A stretch of 64,000 nt of DNA from Oscillospiraceae bacterium (GTDB lineage Bacteria > Bacillota > Clostridia > Oscillospirales > Oscillospiraceae): the NCBI GenBank assembly GCA_015068395.1, contig SVKP01000115.1, forward strand, positions 1-64,000, in the 5' to 3' direction. Positions within the stretch are counted from its first letter, which is position 1. Every line of letters begins with the position of its first letter. This document shows, piece by piece, positions 26,868 to 35,546 of the stretch. Made by a program: the position numbers and the translations under genes. The notes under the pieces were generated by a model, which was not told the origin of the DNA, did no database searches, and was given only the letters and a program-made list of their open reading frames with translations.

Positions 26868-27000
26868 ATTGCTGCCCCTTCTTTCCCGATTTATGCGCCA
26901 AGTACTTTTGCATATGTATGTATATTAAACCAAACCATGTCGGTTTGTAAAGTAAAAAGATGGATACAGATCAGTTTCAAACCCAAATAGTGAGATTCTA

Positions 27001-27030
27001 TTGAACCTGAATACATCAATGTGCTATAAT
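27001..27030 (+). promoter_or_regulatory. Sigma-A promoter of the dipeptidase/preA unit
   Basis: TTGAAC and TATAAT are separated by 18 bp, about 20 nt before the ribosome site of the next gene. The region 26868-27000 holds the divergent promoter area of the cNMP-domain gene and no gene. Confidence 0.75.
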
Positions 27031-27056
27031 ACTGCAAAAAAGGGGGGCGATCAGCC

Positions 27057-27713
27057 ATGGGCAGCAACAAAAACGATGTGACCATGGACCCTTCCGGGTT
27101 CGTGTTGCTGGCGGATTATGTGCCGCACATCGTGCAGGAGATCCGATATTATTCCACATATAATTTTATCGGTGAGCGCATCGACGGCTATGAGGAGCCT
27201 TGCGCTCTGCTTACAAAGGAGGCGGCGCGCGCGCTGAAGGCTGTCAGCAGCGAGATGTTCGTGCAGGGCTATCGTCTCAAGGTTTTCGACGCCTACCGGC
27301 CCGCGTGCGCGGTGAAGCAGTTTGTGCTGTGGGGGATCGAAGACCAGGACATCCGAATGAAGCCGTATTTCTACCCGGAGCTGGAGAAACAGGAGCTTTT
27401 TGCAAAGGGCTATATTGCCAAACAGTCCAGCCACAGCCGGGGCAGTGCGGTGGATTTGACGCTTCTGGATATGAAAACGGGGAAGGAGCTCGACATGGGA
27501 AGCCCCTTCGACCTGTTCAGCGAGGCGTCTCACCCCGACTACAAGGGCGTGACGGACGAGCAGTATGAGAACAGAATGCTTTTGCAGCATGTTATGGTTC
27601 GCAACGGATTTGCGCCAATCGACTGCGAATGGTGGCATTTCGCGCTGAAGGACGAGCCGTACCCGGACACTTATTTTGCATTTCCCGTGTCGTCTGAATA
27701 TTTAAGGAGGTAG
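27057..27713 (+). CDS. VanX/DdpX-type D-Ala-D-Ala dipeptidase
   Basis: The 218-residue M15D-family zinc peptidase has the motif SSHSRGSAVD (zinc His and Asp) and EWWHF (catalytic Glu and zinc His), plus the YRP segment. These enzymes split D-Ala-D-Ala. In vancomycin-resistance operons this is VanX, but no vanH, vanA or vanRS genes are nearby, so a housekeeping peptidoglycan-recycling role is more likely. No signal peptide is seen, so it is cytoplasmic. It precedes preA by 7 bp. Confidence 0.88.
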   Translation: MGSNKNDVTMDPSGFVLLADYVPHIVQEIRYYSTYNFIGERIDGYEEPCALLTKEAARALKAVSSEMFVQGYRLKVFDAYRPACAVKQFVLWGIEDQDIRMKPYFYPELEKQELFAKGYIAKQSSHSRGSAVDLTLLDMKTGKELDMGSPFDLFSEASHPDYKGVTDEQYENRMLLQHVMVRNGFAPIDCEWWHFALKDEPYPDTYFAFPVSSEYLRR

Positions 27714-27720
27714 TAGCACG

Positions 27721-29217
27721 ATGTTTGAGAGAAAGATTTATCGCCCGGATATGTTGAAATGCGCCCTGTGTTCGGACGCGCCATGTTCCAAAGCCTGTGG
27801 GAAAATCGACTGTGCCGCGCTGCTTCGGAGCGTCTGGTTTGATGACGAAAAGGCCGCCGCGGCGCGTTTTCCCGGCGAGAATCCCTGCCTGAGCTGTTCC
27901 GCGCCCTGCGAGAGCGCCTGTGTCCGCGCGCTCGAGGTGCCCATCAAGGAGCTCATGACGCGCCTGCATGACGAGGTGAAGCCTGAACTCGAAATTGCCG
28001 CGCCGACGGACGAGAGTCTGCTTCGCACGGAGCTGTGCGGCGTGCCGCTGGAAAACCCGTTTTTGCTGTCCTCCTCCGTGGTGGCGAGCACCTACGATAT
28101 GTGCGCGCGCGCCTTTGATGCGGGCTGGGCAGGCGCGGCGTTCAAGACGATCTGCTCGCTCGATATCCACGAGGCGTCGCCGCGCTTCTCCGCCATCACC
28201 GGCGACAACGGCAGCATCATTGGCTTTAAAAACATCGAACAGCTCTCCGACCACAGCCTTGCGGAGAACATGGCAATCTTCCGCGAGCTCAAAAAGAACT
28301 ACCCGACGAAGTTCATCCTCGCCTCGCTGATGGGGCAGAACGAGCAGGAGTGGGAGGAGCTTTCGCGGATGTGCGAGGAAAACGGCGCGGACGCCGTCGA
28401 GTTGAACTTCTCCTGCCCGAACATGGCGGAGGGCGGCCTTGGCTCGGACATCGGACAGGTGCCGGAGCTGGTGGAGCGCTTCACCGCCGCGGCGAAACGC
28501 GGCTGCAAGATCCCGGTGCTTGCCAAGCTTACGCCGAACGTCGCGCGCATGAGCCCAGCGGCGGAGGCGGCGAAGCGCGGCGGCGCGGACGGTATCGCCG
28601 CTATCAACACCATCAAGAGCATCGCGGGCATCAACCCGCATACCTACGTTTCCGCGCCTGCGGTGCACGGCATGTCTGCCGTGGGCGGGTACAGCGGCAA
28701 CGCGGTCAAACCCATCGCGCTGCGCTTCATCGCGGAGCTGGGACAGAACCCGGCGCTCGCGGGGATGCATCTCTCCGCCATGGGCGGCGTCGAGAACTGG
28801 TCCGACGCGCTGGAATTCATTCTGCTCGGCGCGGGCAGCGTGCAGGTCACGACCGCGGTAATGCAGTACGGCTACCGCATTATCGACGACCTCAAGGCGG
28901 GGTTGAACTTTTATCTCGCGGAAAAGGGCTTCCGCAGCGTCGACGAGGCGCGCGGCCTGGCGCTTTCATCCGTCAGCGAGACGACGGACGTGCTGGAGCG
29001 CGACACGGTCATCTACCCCAAGTTTCACCGCGAGAAGTGCATCGGCTGCGGGAGATGCGAGATCTCCTGCGCGGACGGCGGGCATCAGGCGATCCGACTT
29101 GGCGAGGACCGCAAGCCGCGCCTCGACGCAAAAAAATGCGTGGGCTGCCACCTGTGCGTACTGGTCTGCCCGCAGCGGGCGATCACGTCCAGCCGCACTC
29201 GCGTTTCAAAGCCGTAA
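27721..29217 (+). CDS. preA: PreA-like NAD-dependent dihydropyrimidine dehydrogenase with extra FeS domain
   Basis: The 498-residue protein has an N-terminal Cys-rich domain (CALCSDAPC...CGKIDC, CLSCSAPCESAC). A dihydroorotate dehydrogenase-like FMN barrel (about 100-410) has the catalytic Cys in NFSCPNM. A C-terminal 2[4Fe-4S] ferredoxin domain has CIGCGRCEISC and CVGCHLCVLVC. This matches PreA, which reduces uracil/thymine together with the flavoprotein PreT. No adjacent preT gene is seen. The N-terminal Cys-rich part resembles the FeS domain that PreT/GltD normally carries. AAGGAGG precedes the ATG. Confidence 0.87.
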   Translation: MFERKIYRPDMLKCALCSDAPCSKACGKIDCAALLRSVWFDDEKAAAARFPGENPCLSCSAPCESACVRALEVPIKELMTRLHDEVKPELEIAAPTDESLLRTELCGVPLENPFLLSSSVVASTYDMCARAFDAGWAGAAFKTICSLDIHEASPRFSAITGDNGSIIGFKNIEQLSDHSLAENMAIFRELKKNYPTKFILASLMGQNEQEWEELSRMCEENGADAVELNFSCPNMAEGGLGSDIGQVPELVERFTAAAKRGCKIPVLAKLTPNVARMSPAAEAAKRGGADGIAAINTIKSIAGINPHTYVSAPAVHGMSAVGGYSGNAVKPIALRFIAELGQNPALAGMHLSAMGGVENWSDALEFILLGAGSVQVTTAVMQYGYRIIDDLKAGLNFYLAEKGFRSVDEARGLALSSVSETTDVLERDTVIYPKFHREKCIGCGRCEISCADGGHQAIRLGEDRKPRLDAKKCVGCHLCVLVCPQRAITSSRTRVSKP

Positions 29218-29264
29218 ATGTCACTACACCTGACCGTAAACCTACTTTTTTTGGGGGGCTGCAT

Positions 29265-31463
29265 ATGAAACGCTGGAAGGGTATATTTTGCTTGTCTGCT
29301 TCACTGTTTGCCTGATTCCGTCACTCTGTCCAAACGTATTTGCAGCGCATGAGACCGTGATCCCATCTGCGGAGGCGCAGGCGTTTGCATGGGCAAGAGA
29401 GATGGGTATACTCGATGGGACGGATTACGACCCGGACGCCGCCGTGACGCGCGGGGAAGCCGTTACTCTTTTGTGGAGGGCAAGCGGAAGTCCGGCGCCG
29501 TCCGACATGGAGACGCCGTTTTCCGAGTCCGCGCGGGAGCCGTATCGCTCCGCGATCATATGGGCGTCGGAGAAGGGGATCGCGCGCGGAACCGGCGACA
29601 GGGGCTTTGATCCCGACGCACCGGTCACGCGTACGCAGATGGCGGCGTTTCTCTATCGAGCTGCGGGTGAGCCGGGGTGAGGCGCTGGTCGGACTGATGA
29701 ACACCGTGGGCTATGACGTTGCGATCCCCGGCAACCATGAGTATGACTATGGCATGGAGCAGTTTTTAAAGCTTACGGAGCTTGCGGAATATCCCTATAT
29801 CAGCTGCAACTTTACCAAAGAGGGCGAGACCGTATTTGAGCCCTATCTTCTCATAGAGGCGTCGGGCATGAAGCTCGCCTTTGTCGGCGTGACTACGCCG
29901 CGAAGCATCACTTCGTCCACGCCTGCTTATTTCCAGAACAGCGACGGCGAGTTTGTCTATGGCTTTTTGCAGGATGAGACCGGCGAGGGTGTCTATACCG
30001 CTGTGTAAAGCGCCGTGGATGCCGCGAGAGCGGAAGGCGCGGACTATGTCTATGTCATGGGGCACATGGGCATGGAAACGACCTGCGAACCATGGACCTA
30101 CGCGGATGTGATCGAACACACCAGCGGAATCGACGTGTTTCTGGACGGCCACAGCCACGATACGGAGCAGGTCGTGATGAAGAACAAAGAGGGCGGGAGC
30201 GTTGTGCGCTCCGCATGCGGCACGAAGCTTGCCTGCATCGGCTACAGCCTCGTTTCGCCGACGGATGGCGTCGTGGAAACCGGGATATGGAGCTGGACGA
30301 ATCCTGCCTGCGCTGCGGAAACCCTCGGCGTCAGGAATGAAGTCGGCGAGAAGGTAGACGCTGCAATGACTGCTCTGAGCGAACAGCTGGACCAGGTGGT
30401 CGCCCGCTCCTCCGTTCTGCTGACCCCTTACGGCAACCAGCTCTGCGTGTTGAACGTGACCGGTCAGCAGATATTGGACGCGTTGGAATGGGGATGCCGG
30501 AATCTTCCGGGTGAGAGCGCGGCGTTTATGCATGTGTCCGGCCTATGCTACGAAGCGGACGCCTCCGTCCCCAGCGGCTGTATTGCCGATGAAAACGGCA
30601 TGTTTGTCCAGATCGTGGGGACTCGCCGGGTGCGAAACGTCACAGTCGGTGGGGAACCGCTCGATTCCAAAAGAATATACTCGCTCGCGGGCGTGGATTA
30701 CATCCTGCTTGATGAGGGAGACGGCTTCTCGATGTTTTCCGACGCGGAGGTTTTGCTGGATCGCGTCAAGCTGGACAATCAGCTTTTGATCGACTACATT
30801 GTGGAAACGCTCGGCGGAGAGATTGGAGAGGGCTATACCGAGCCGACGGGAGAGGGCAGAATCAGGATCGCTTCCGAAGAGGCGAAAACCGCGCGCCGGG
30901 ATGCATCAGAGGATCTCCTGCTCGTCGTGGATTTTCAAAACGTCTGCCTTCCCGGCTACGACTGGGAATGCCCCGGAATGCCAGAGGCGATGAAGAACAC
31001 GATCAAGCTCTTGAATGCGTCAAATGCGCCAGACTATCTCCTGACCAGATACATCGCCCCAAGCGAACCGGTCGGGCGCTGGGTTCAGTACAACGAGGCG
31101 TATCGGGAGATCAACGAAAACCCGTTTCTCGCCGAGCTGCCAGAGAAGCTGAAGCCGTTCGCGGCGGAGGGAAAGGTCGTCGACAAATCGACCTACTCCG
31201 CTATGAAGTCGGAGCAGGTGCTTGCCGCACTGGAGGGGAAAAAGGCTGTCGTTTTGACCGGCGTGACTGCGGAGTGCTCTGTACTGGCAACCATGATGGA
31301 CGCGATCGACATGGGCTACGAGGTCGTGTATCTCTATGATTGCGTCGCCCGTCAGAGCGCGGAAGTGGACGCCAACGTCCTTGGGCTCGCGGAGCTCTAT
31401 ATGCCGATCCATACGACGATCATGAGCAGCGAGGAATATCTGTCCGCCATTTCGTCGAAGTGA
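29265..31463 (+). pseudogene. Decayed SLH / 5'-nucleotidase / cysteine-hydrolase fusion
   Basis: The reading frame is broken at least three times. The signal peptide starts MKRWKGIF at 29265 and loses frame in a T4 run near 29286; one added T would restore it. Two SLH motifs follow (to about 29670). The frame then jumps, with the N-terminal metal-binding part of the nucleotidase missing, into GYDVAIPGNHEYDYGM. A TAA at 30006-30008 stands where relatives commonly carry Gln. From there an intact frame encodes the GHSH segment, the 5'-nucleotidase C-domain and an isochorismatase/nicotinamidase-like domain (VVDFQN, KSTYSAM, TAECSV). The intact ancestor would have degraded nucleotides or NAD-type compounds outside the cell. 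The 3' 482-codon frame could still be translated. Confidence 0.85.
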
Positions 31464-31501
31464 GGGTGCCTGACTTTGCCGTAACAACAGAAAAAAACAT
31501 G

Positions 31502-31541
31502 GAACATCCACAGGGTTTTCTGACCCGGTGGATGTTCTTTA
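31502..31541 (+). terminator. Terminator after the decayed nucleotidase gene
   Basis: GAACATCCAC pairs with GTGGATGTTC, extended internally by GGG/CCC, followed by TTT. Confidence 0.8.
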
Positions 31542-31658
31542 TATGGCAGGGGGAGTACCGAGGCAGCAAAGCTGCGGGCTGCATGGCATAAATGAGCCGG
31601 TATGAACGCCATATATGAAAATCCTACACATATATGAAAAAACATCCTGCGATTGAGC

Positions 31659-31687
31659 TTGAAAAGCACTCGATAGGGTGTTACAAT
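31659..31687 (+). promoter_or_regulatory. Sigma-A promoter of the nickel-handling operon
   Basis: TTGAAA and TACAAT are separated by 17 bp, 30 bp before the ATG of the CooC-like gene. Confidence 0.75.
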
Positions 31688-31716
31688 ATGAAATTGTGTG
31701 AAAGGGGGTCGCGGAC

Positions 31717-32478
31717 ATGGCTGACGCCAGGATACTCGCCGTCGCCGGGAAGGGCGGCGTCGGAAAGACCTCCGTTTCCGCCGCGATGGTGCGGCTGCTG
31801 GTCAGCGCTTACCCAAGCTCGCGCATTCTCGCCATCGACGCGGACCCTGCCGTGGGGCTTTCGACCGCGCTGGGCATCGAACCGGAGCAGACGCTGGACG
31901 ACGTCCGCCGGGAGATCGCCGACGAGGTCACGCAGCGCGAGGGCGGCGGCGTGAGCGACATACTGGAGAGCGTCGAGGGGCGGTTGCAGCGTGCCATGTT
32001 GCTCCGTCCGGGCTTTGACTTCTTCGCCATCGGCAGGCCGGAGGCAGCGGGCTGCTACTGTGCAGTCAACACCTATCTGCGTCAGGTCATCAGCCTGCTG
32101 ATCCACAAGTACGACTATGTCGTGGTGGACAGCGAGGCGGGCGTCGAGCAGGTCAATCGCCGCGTGCTGGAAAAGGTGACGCATCTGGTCTTTGTCACCG
32201 ACGCGAGCCGCAAGGGCACACAGGTTGTGCGGACGGTCAAATCCGTGGCGGACGAGCTGGTGATGTACGAAAAGTGCGGCGCGATCGTCAACCGCGTCAC
32301 GGACCCGGAGGCGATGGCGTATGTCGAGCTCGGGGACATCCCGCTGCTTGCCGCCATCGGAGAGGATCGGGAACAGACCGAATTTGACATTCTGGGCAAA
32401 AGCGTTTTCGACCTGCCGGACGGCGCGGAGATCCTGCGCGGCACGGAGCAGGCACTGAAAAAGTTGGAAATACTGTAA
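31717..32478 (+). CDS. cooC: CooC-like nickel-insertion P-loop ATPase
   Basis: The 253-residue MinD/ArsA-class ATPase has the deviant Walker A GKGGVGKTS and the switch segment IDADPAVGLSTALG. The motif CYC (GCYCAV, about residues 111-116) matches the conserved metal-binding CxC of CooC. CooC dimers insert nickel into carbon monoxide dehydrogenase with ATP hydrolysis. The next genes encode a His-rich protein and CooT, which supports a nickel role. No CODH gene (cooS/acsA) is present in this window. GAAAGGGGG precedes the ATG. Confidence 0.87.
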   Translation: MADARILAVAGKGGVGKTSVSAAMVRLLVSAYPSSRILAIDADPAVGLSTALGIEPEQTLDDVRREIADEVTQREGGGVSDILESVEGRLQRAMLLRPGFDFFAIGRPEAAGCYCAVNTYLRQVISLLIHKYDYVVVDSEAGVEQVNRRVLEKVTHLVFVTDASRKGTQVVRTVKSVADELVMYEKCGAIVNRVTDPEAMAYVELGDIPLLAAIGEDREQTEFDILGKSVFDLPDGAEILRGTEQALKKLEIL

Positions 32479-32493
32479 GGAGGGCCGTTCACG

Positions 32494-32907
32494 ATGCACG
32501 AACATGAGCATGAGCACACCTACACGCATTCGCATCCGCACGAGCATGAGCCGGGCCACGAGCAGGAACATGAGCACTCGCACGAGCCGGGCTCCGCGCA
32601 CGACCATTCCCACGAGCATGACCACGAGCACACGCACACCTACACGCATTCGCACCCGCACGAGCATGAGCCGGGCCATGAGCAGGAGCACGACCATCCG
32701 CACAACCACGGCGACGTTTCGCCGAAGGAGCGCGCGCGGGCGCTGCTTGGCTATATGATCGAGCACAACGAGCACCATGCCGAGGAGCTTGCCGCGCTGG
32801 TCGACGTGCTGGATGGCAGCGCGCGCAAGCGCCTGCTGGAGGCAATCGGCAGCTTTGAGGCGGGCAACGTGCAGCTGCGCGAGGTGCTGGAGTTGATGGG
32901 GGAGTGA
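32494..32907 (+). CDS. His-rich probable nickel-binding protein
   Basis: The 137-residue protein has 28 His in roughly its first 75 residues (HEHEH, THSHPHEHEP and similar), then a compact helical C-terminal domain (about 78-137). It lies 15 bp after the CooC-like gene and just before cooT, so it probably stores or delivers Ni(II), by analogy with the unrelated His-rich chaperone CooJ. The first half contains a tandem DNA duplication. AAGGAGG precedes the ATG. Confidence 0.85.
   Translation: MHEHEHEHTYTHSHPHEHEPGHEQEHEHSHEPGSAHDHSHEHDHEHTHTYTHSHPHEHEPGHEQEHDHPHNHGDVSPKERARALLGYMIEHNEHHAEELAALVDVLDGSARKRLLEAIGSFEAGNVQLREVLELMGE
32501..32700 (+). repeat. Two 80-bp copies spaced 120 bp apart in the His-rich gene
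   Basis: Positions 32501-32580 and 32621-32700 are nearly identical, for example TACACGCATTCGCA at 32521 and at 32641. The offset of 120 bp (40 codons) keeps the frame and duplicates the His-rich segment. Confidence 0.9.
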
Positions 32908-32910
32908 GCC

Positions 32911-33102
32911 ATGTGCCTTTCCAGCGTATATAAAAACGAGAAGACCCCGGAAAACCTGCTTGCCTCGGACGTTTCCACGATCGAGACGGAGGGCGGCACC
33001 GTGACGCTGACGGACCTGTTCGGACGCCGTGTCACGGTCGAGGGAACGCTCAAGCGCGCCGATCTGACCGGCGGCGTCGTAATCTTACAGGTCAATTCCT
33101 GA
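32911..33102 (+). CDS. cooT: CooT family nickel-binding protein
   Basis: The 63-residue protein starts MCLSSVY and continues as a small beta-barrel with DLFGRRVTVEG and IILQV-like ends, matching the CooT family. CooT is a small dimeric Ni(II)-binding protein whose N-terminal Met-Cys binds the metal. The conserved Cys2 is present. It is 3 bp after the His-rich gene, completing a three-gene nickel set. Confidence 0.85.
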   Translation: MCLSSVYKNEKTPENLLASDVSTIETEGGTVTLTDLFGRRVTVEGTLKRADLTGGVVILQVNS

Positions 33103-33148
33103 TTCTGTGTTCACCGCATTACAATAAAAAAAGAGGAGTTTGGTCATC

Positions 33149-34006
33149 ATGTATCGAATCGTAACCAAAAAGGCGCTGACGCCGACGCTCATTCTCATTG
33201 AGGTGGAAGCGCCGATGATCGCCAAGAAGGCGGAGCCGGGCCAGTTCATCATCCTGCGCGTGGATGAGGACGGCGAGCGTATCCCCATCACCATCCACGA
33301 CTTTGACCGGGAGAAGGGCACCGTGTCGATCATCTATCAGATCGTCGGCGCGACGACCGAAAAGCTCAGTCACAAGAACGAGGGCGACTATATTCAGGAC
33401 TTTGTCGGCCCGCTGGGCAACGCCACCGAGATGCCGGGCGTCAAGAAGGTCGCGGTCGTCGGCGGCGGCGTGGGCACCGCCATCGCGTTCCCGGTCGCCA
33501 AGAAGCTGCACGAATCCGGCGTGACGGTCGACCTGATCGTCGGCTTCCGCAACAAGGACGTCGTGGTGCTCGAGGACGAGTTCAAGAAGGCGTGCACCAA
33601 CTTCTTCGTCGGCACGGACGACGGCTCCTATGTCCGCAAGGCGCTCGTGACCGAGCTTTTGGAGGAGCAGATCCAGGCGGGCGCGAACTATGACGCTGTG
33701 TTCTGCGTGGGCCCGATGATGATGATGAAATTCGTCTGCAAGCTCACCGAGAAGTACAACATTCCCACGATGGTGTCCATGAGCCCCATCATGGTCGACG
33801 GCACGGGCATGTGCGGCGGCTGTCGCCTGACGCTCAAGGAGCCGGACGGCACCAGCGTGACGAAGTTCGCCTGCGTCGACGGCCCGGATTTCGACGGCTT
33901 CAAGGTCGACTGGGACGAGGCGGTCAAGCGCAGCCGCATGTACGGCGAGTGGGAGCGCAAGAAACACGAGGAGACCTGCAATCTCTTCAAGAAGGAGGTC
34001 AAGTGA
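33149..34006 (+). CDS. nfnA: NfnA/SudA-like ferredoxin-NADP reductase subunit
   Basis: The 285-residue FAD/NAD-binding protein is of the dihydroorotate dehydrogenase electron-transfer type. It has an N-terminal FAD barrel (PGQFIILRV), an NAD fold (VGGGVGTAIAFPVAK) and a C-terminal [2Fe-2S] loop with MCGGCR and FACVDGP. Together with the next gene it forms an NfnAB-type (SudAB-type) complex, which couples NADH, NADPH and ferredoxin, or serves in glutamate synthase/sulfide dehydrogenase roles. The ATG at 33149 follows GAGGAG; an upstream TTG is less likely. It is separated from the nickel genes by 46 bp. Confidence 0.88.
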   Translation: MYRIVTKKALTPTLILIEVEAPMIAKKAEPGQFIILRVDEDGERIPITIHDFDREKGTVSIIYQIVGATTEKLSHKNEGDYIQDFVGPLGNATEMPGVKKVAVVGGGVGTAIAFPVAKKLHESGVTVDLIVGFRNKDVVVLEDEFKKACTNFFVGTDDGSYVRKALVTELLEEQIQAGANYDAVFCVGPMMMMKFVCKLTEKYNIPTMVSMSPIMVDGTGMCGGCRLTLKEPDGTSVTKFACVDGPDFDGFKVDWDEAVKRSRMYGEWERKKHEETCNLFKKEVK

Positions 34007-34007
34007 G

Positions 34008-35396
34008 ATGCCTAACATGAGTTTGACGAAGAATCCGATGCCCTCTCAGGAGCCGGACGTTCGCAATAAGAATTTCCTTGAGGTCGCTCTCGGCTACACC
34101 GAGGAGCAGGCGCTTGACGAGGCGCAGCGCTGCCTCAATTGCAAGAACCCGCTGTGCGTCAACGGATGTCCCGTGAACGTACATATCCCGGAGTTCATCG
34201 CGAAGATCGTGGAGAAGGACTACGAGGGCGCGTATCAGGTCATCCATGAGACCTCGTCCCTCCCGGCGGTCTGCGGCCGCGTCTGCCCGCAGGAAACCCA
34301 GTGCGAGATGCACTGCATCCGCGGCAAGAAGGGCGACCCCGTCGGCATTGGCCGTCTAGAGCGCTTTGTCGCCGACTGGCACAATGAGCATGTGCAGGAG
34401 GCGCCCGCCAAGGTCGAGAGCAACGGCCACAAGGTCGCGATCATCGGCTCCGGTCCCGCGGGCCTGACCTGCGCGGGCGACCTGATCAAGAAGGGCTACG
34501 ACGTCACCGTGTTCGAGGCGCTGCACCTCGCCGGCGGCGTGCTGGTGTACGGCATCCCTGAATTCAGACTTCCCAAGAAGATCGTGCAGAAGGAGGTCGA
34601 CGGCCTCAAGGCGATGGGCGTCAAGTTCGAGACGAACATGGTCATCGGCCGCGTCGTCTCCATCGACGAGCTGATGGAGCAGTACGGCTTTGAGGCGGTG
34701 TTCATCGGCTCCGGCGCGGGCCTGCCGATGTTCATGCACATCCCGGGCGAGAACCTTTGCGGCGTGTACAGCGCGAACGAGTTCCTGACCCGCATCAACC
34801 TGATGAAGGCGTACAAGCCCGATTCCGACACGCCGCTCATGCCGCTTGCGGGCAAGAAGGTCGCGGTTGTCGGCGGCGGCAACGTCGCAATGGACGCCGC
34901 CCGCTGCTCCAAGCGCCTCGGCGCGGAGGTGTACATCGTCTACCGCCGCGGCATGGAGGAGCTTCCCGCCCGTCGCGAGGAGGTCGAGCACGCGGTCGAG
35001 GAGGGCATCATCTTCAAGACCCTGCACAATCCCATCGAGATCCACGGCAACGACAACGGCTACGTGTCCGGCATGACATGCATCCAGATGGAGCTTGGCG
35101 AGCCTGACGCCTCCGGTCGCCGCCGCCCGATTGAGATCAAGGGCAGCGAGTTTGAGCTGCCGGTCGACTGCGTCATCATGGCGCTCGGCACCAGCCCCAA
35201 CCCACTCATCAAGAACACGACCCCGGGCCTTGAGGTCAACAAGAAGGGCGGCATTGTCGTCAACGAGGCGGGTCTCACCTCCCACCAGGGCGTCTATGCC
35301 GGCGGCGACGCCGTCACCGGCGCGGCGACGGTCATCCTCGCCATGGGCGCGGGCAAGCTCGGCGCGAAGAGCATCGACGAGCAGCTCGCCAAGTAA
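34008..35396 (+). CDS. nfnB: NfnB/GltD-like NADPH-binding flavoprotein
   Basis: The 462-residue GltD-superfamily protein has an N-terminal FeS domain (CLNCKNPLCVNGCPV, CGRVCPQETQCEMHC), an FAD motif (IIGSGPAGLTCAG) and an NADPH motif (VVGGGNVAMDAAR). It ends with the ALGTSPNP and GGDAVTGAATV segments. This annotates as NADPH-dependent glutamate synthase small subunit or NfnB. The adjacent NfnA-like partner and absence of a GltB gene favour the Nfn/Sud type. AAGGAGG precedes the ATG by about 10 nt, inside the end of the previous gene. Confidence 0.9.
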   Translation: MPNMSLTKNPMPSQEPDVRNKNFLEVALGYTEEQALDEAQRCLNCKNPLCVNGCPVNVHIPEFIAKIVEKDYEGAYQVIHETSSLPAVCGRVCPQETQCEMHCIRGKKGDPVGIGRLERFVADWHNEHVQEAPAKVESNGHKVAIIGSGPAGLTCAGDLIKKGYDVTVFEALHLAGGVLVYGIPEFRLPKKIVQKEVDGLKAMGVKFETNMVIGRVVSIDELMEQYGFEAVFIGSGAGLPMFMHIPGENLCGVYSANEFLTRINLMKAYKPDSDTPLMPLAGKKVAVVGGGNVAMDAARCSKRLGAEVYIVYRRGMEELPARREEVEHAVEEGIIFKTLHNPIEIHGNDNGYVSGMTCIQMELGEPDASGRRRPIEIKGSEFELPVDCVIMALGTSPNPLIKNTTPGLEVNKKGGIVVNEAGLTSHQGVYAGGDAVTGAATVILAMGAGKLGAKSIDEQLAK

Positions 35397-35415
35397 ACGA
35401 TTCCATCCCATTTCA

Positions 35416-35449
35416 AAATCTCCCTGTCGAATTCGATGGGGAGATTTTT
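35416..35449 (+). terminator. Terminator after nfnB
   Basis: AAATCTCCC pairs with GGGGAGATTT and is followed by T residues. Confidence 0.85.
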
Positions 35450-35461
35450 CATCAAAGGCTC

Positions 35462-35525
35462 TTGACAAGAAACTGTATTACTCGTATAATACGGTCAGAA
35501 ACCGTGTTAAGCGAGTGATACAGTT
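35462..35525 (+). promoter_or_regulatory. Promoter with palindromic operators for the GntR/ABC operon
   Basis: TTGACA and TATAAT are 17 bp apart. The perfect palindrome GTATTA-N6-TAATAC (35475-35492) covers the -10 box. A larger imperfect inverted repeat (ACTGTATTACTCG / CGAGTGATACAGT) spans 35473 to about 35525 and encloses ACGGT-N5-ACCGT. These are likely binding sites for the YtrA-type GntR repressor encoded just downstream, giving autoregulation. Confidence 0.75.
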
Positions 35526-35546
35526 TTTGCGCAGGGGGTGAGGCGC

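Noticed and set aside
27057-27713. Vancomycin-resistance (vanHAX) operon
   Set aside because: Only the VanX-type dipeptidase is present; no ligase, dehydrogenase or two-component genes adjoin it.
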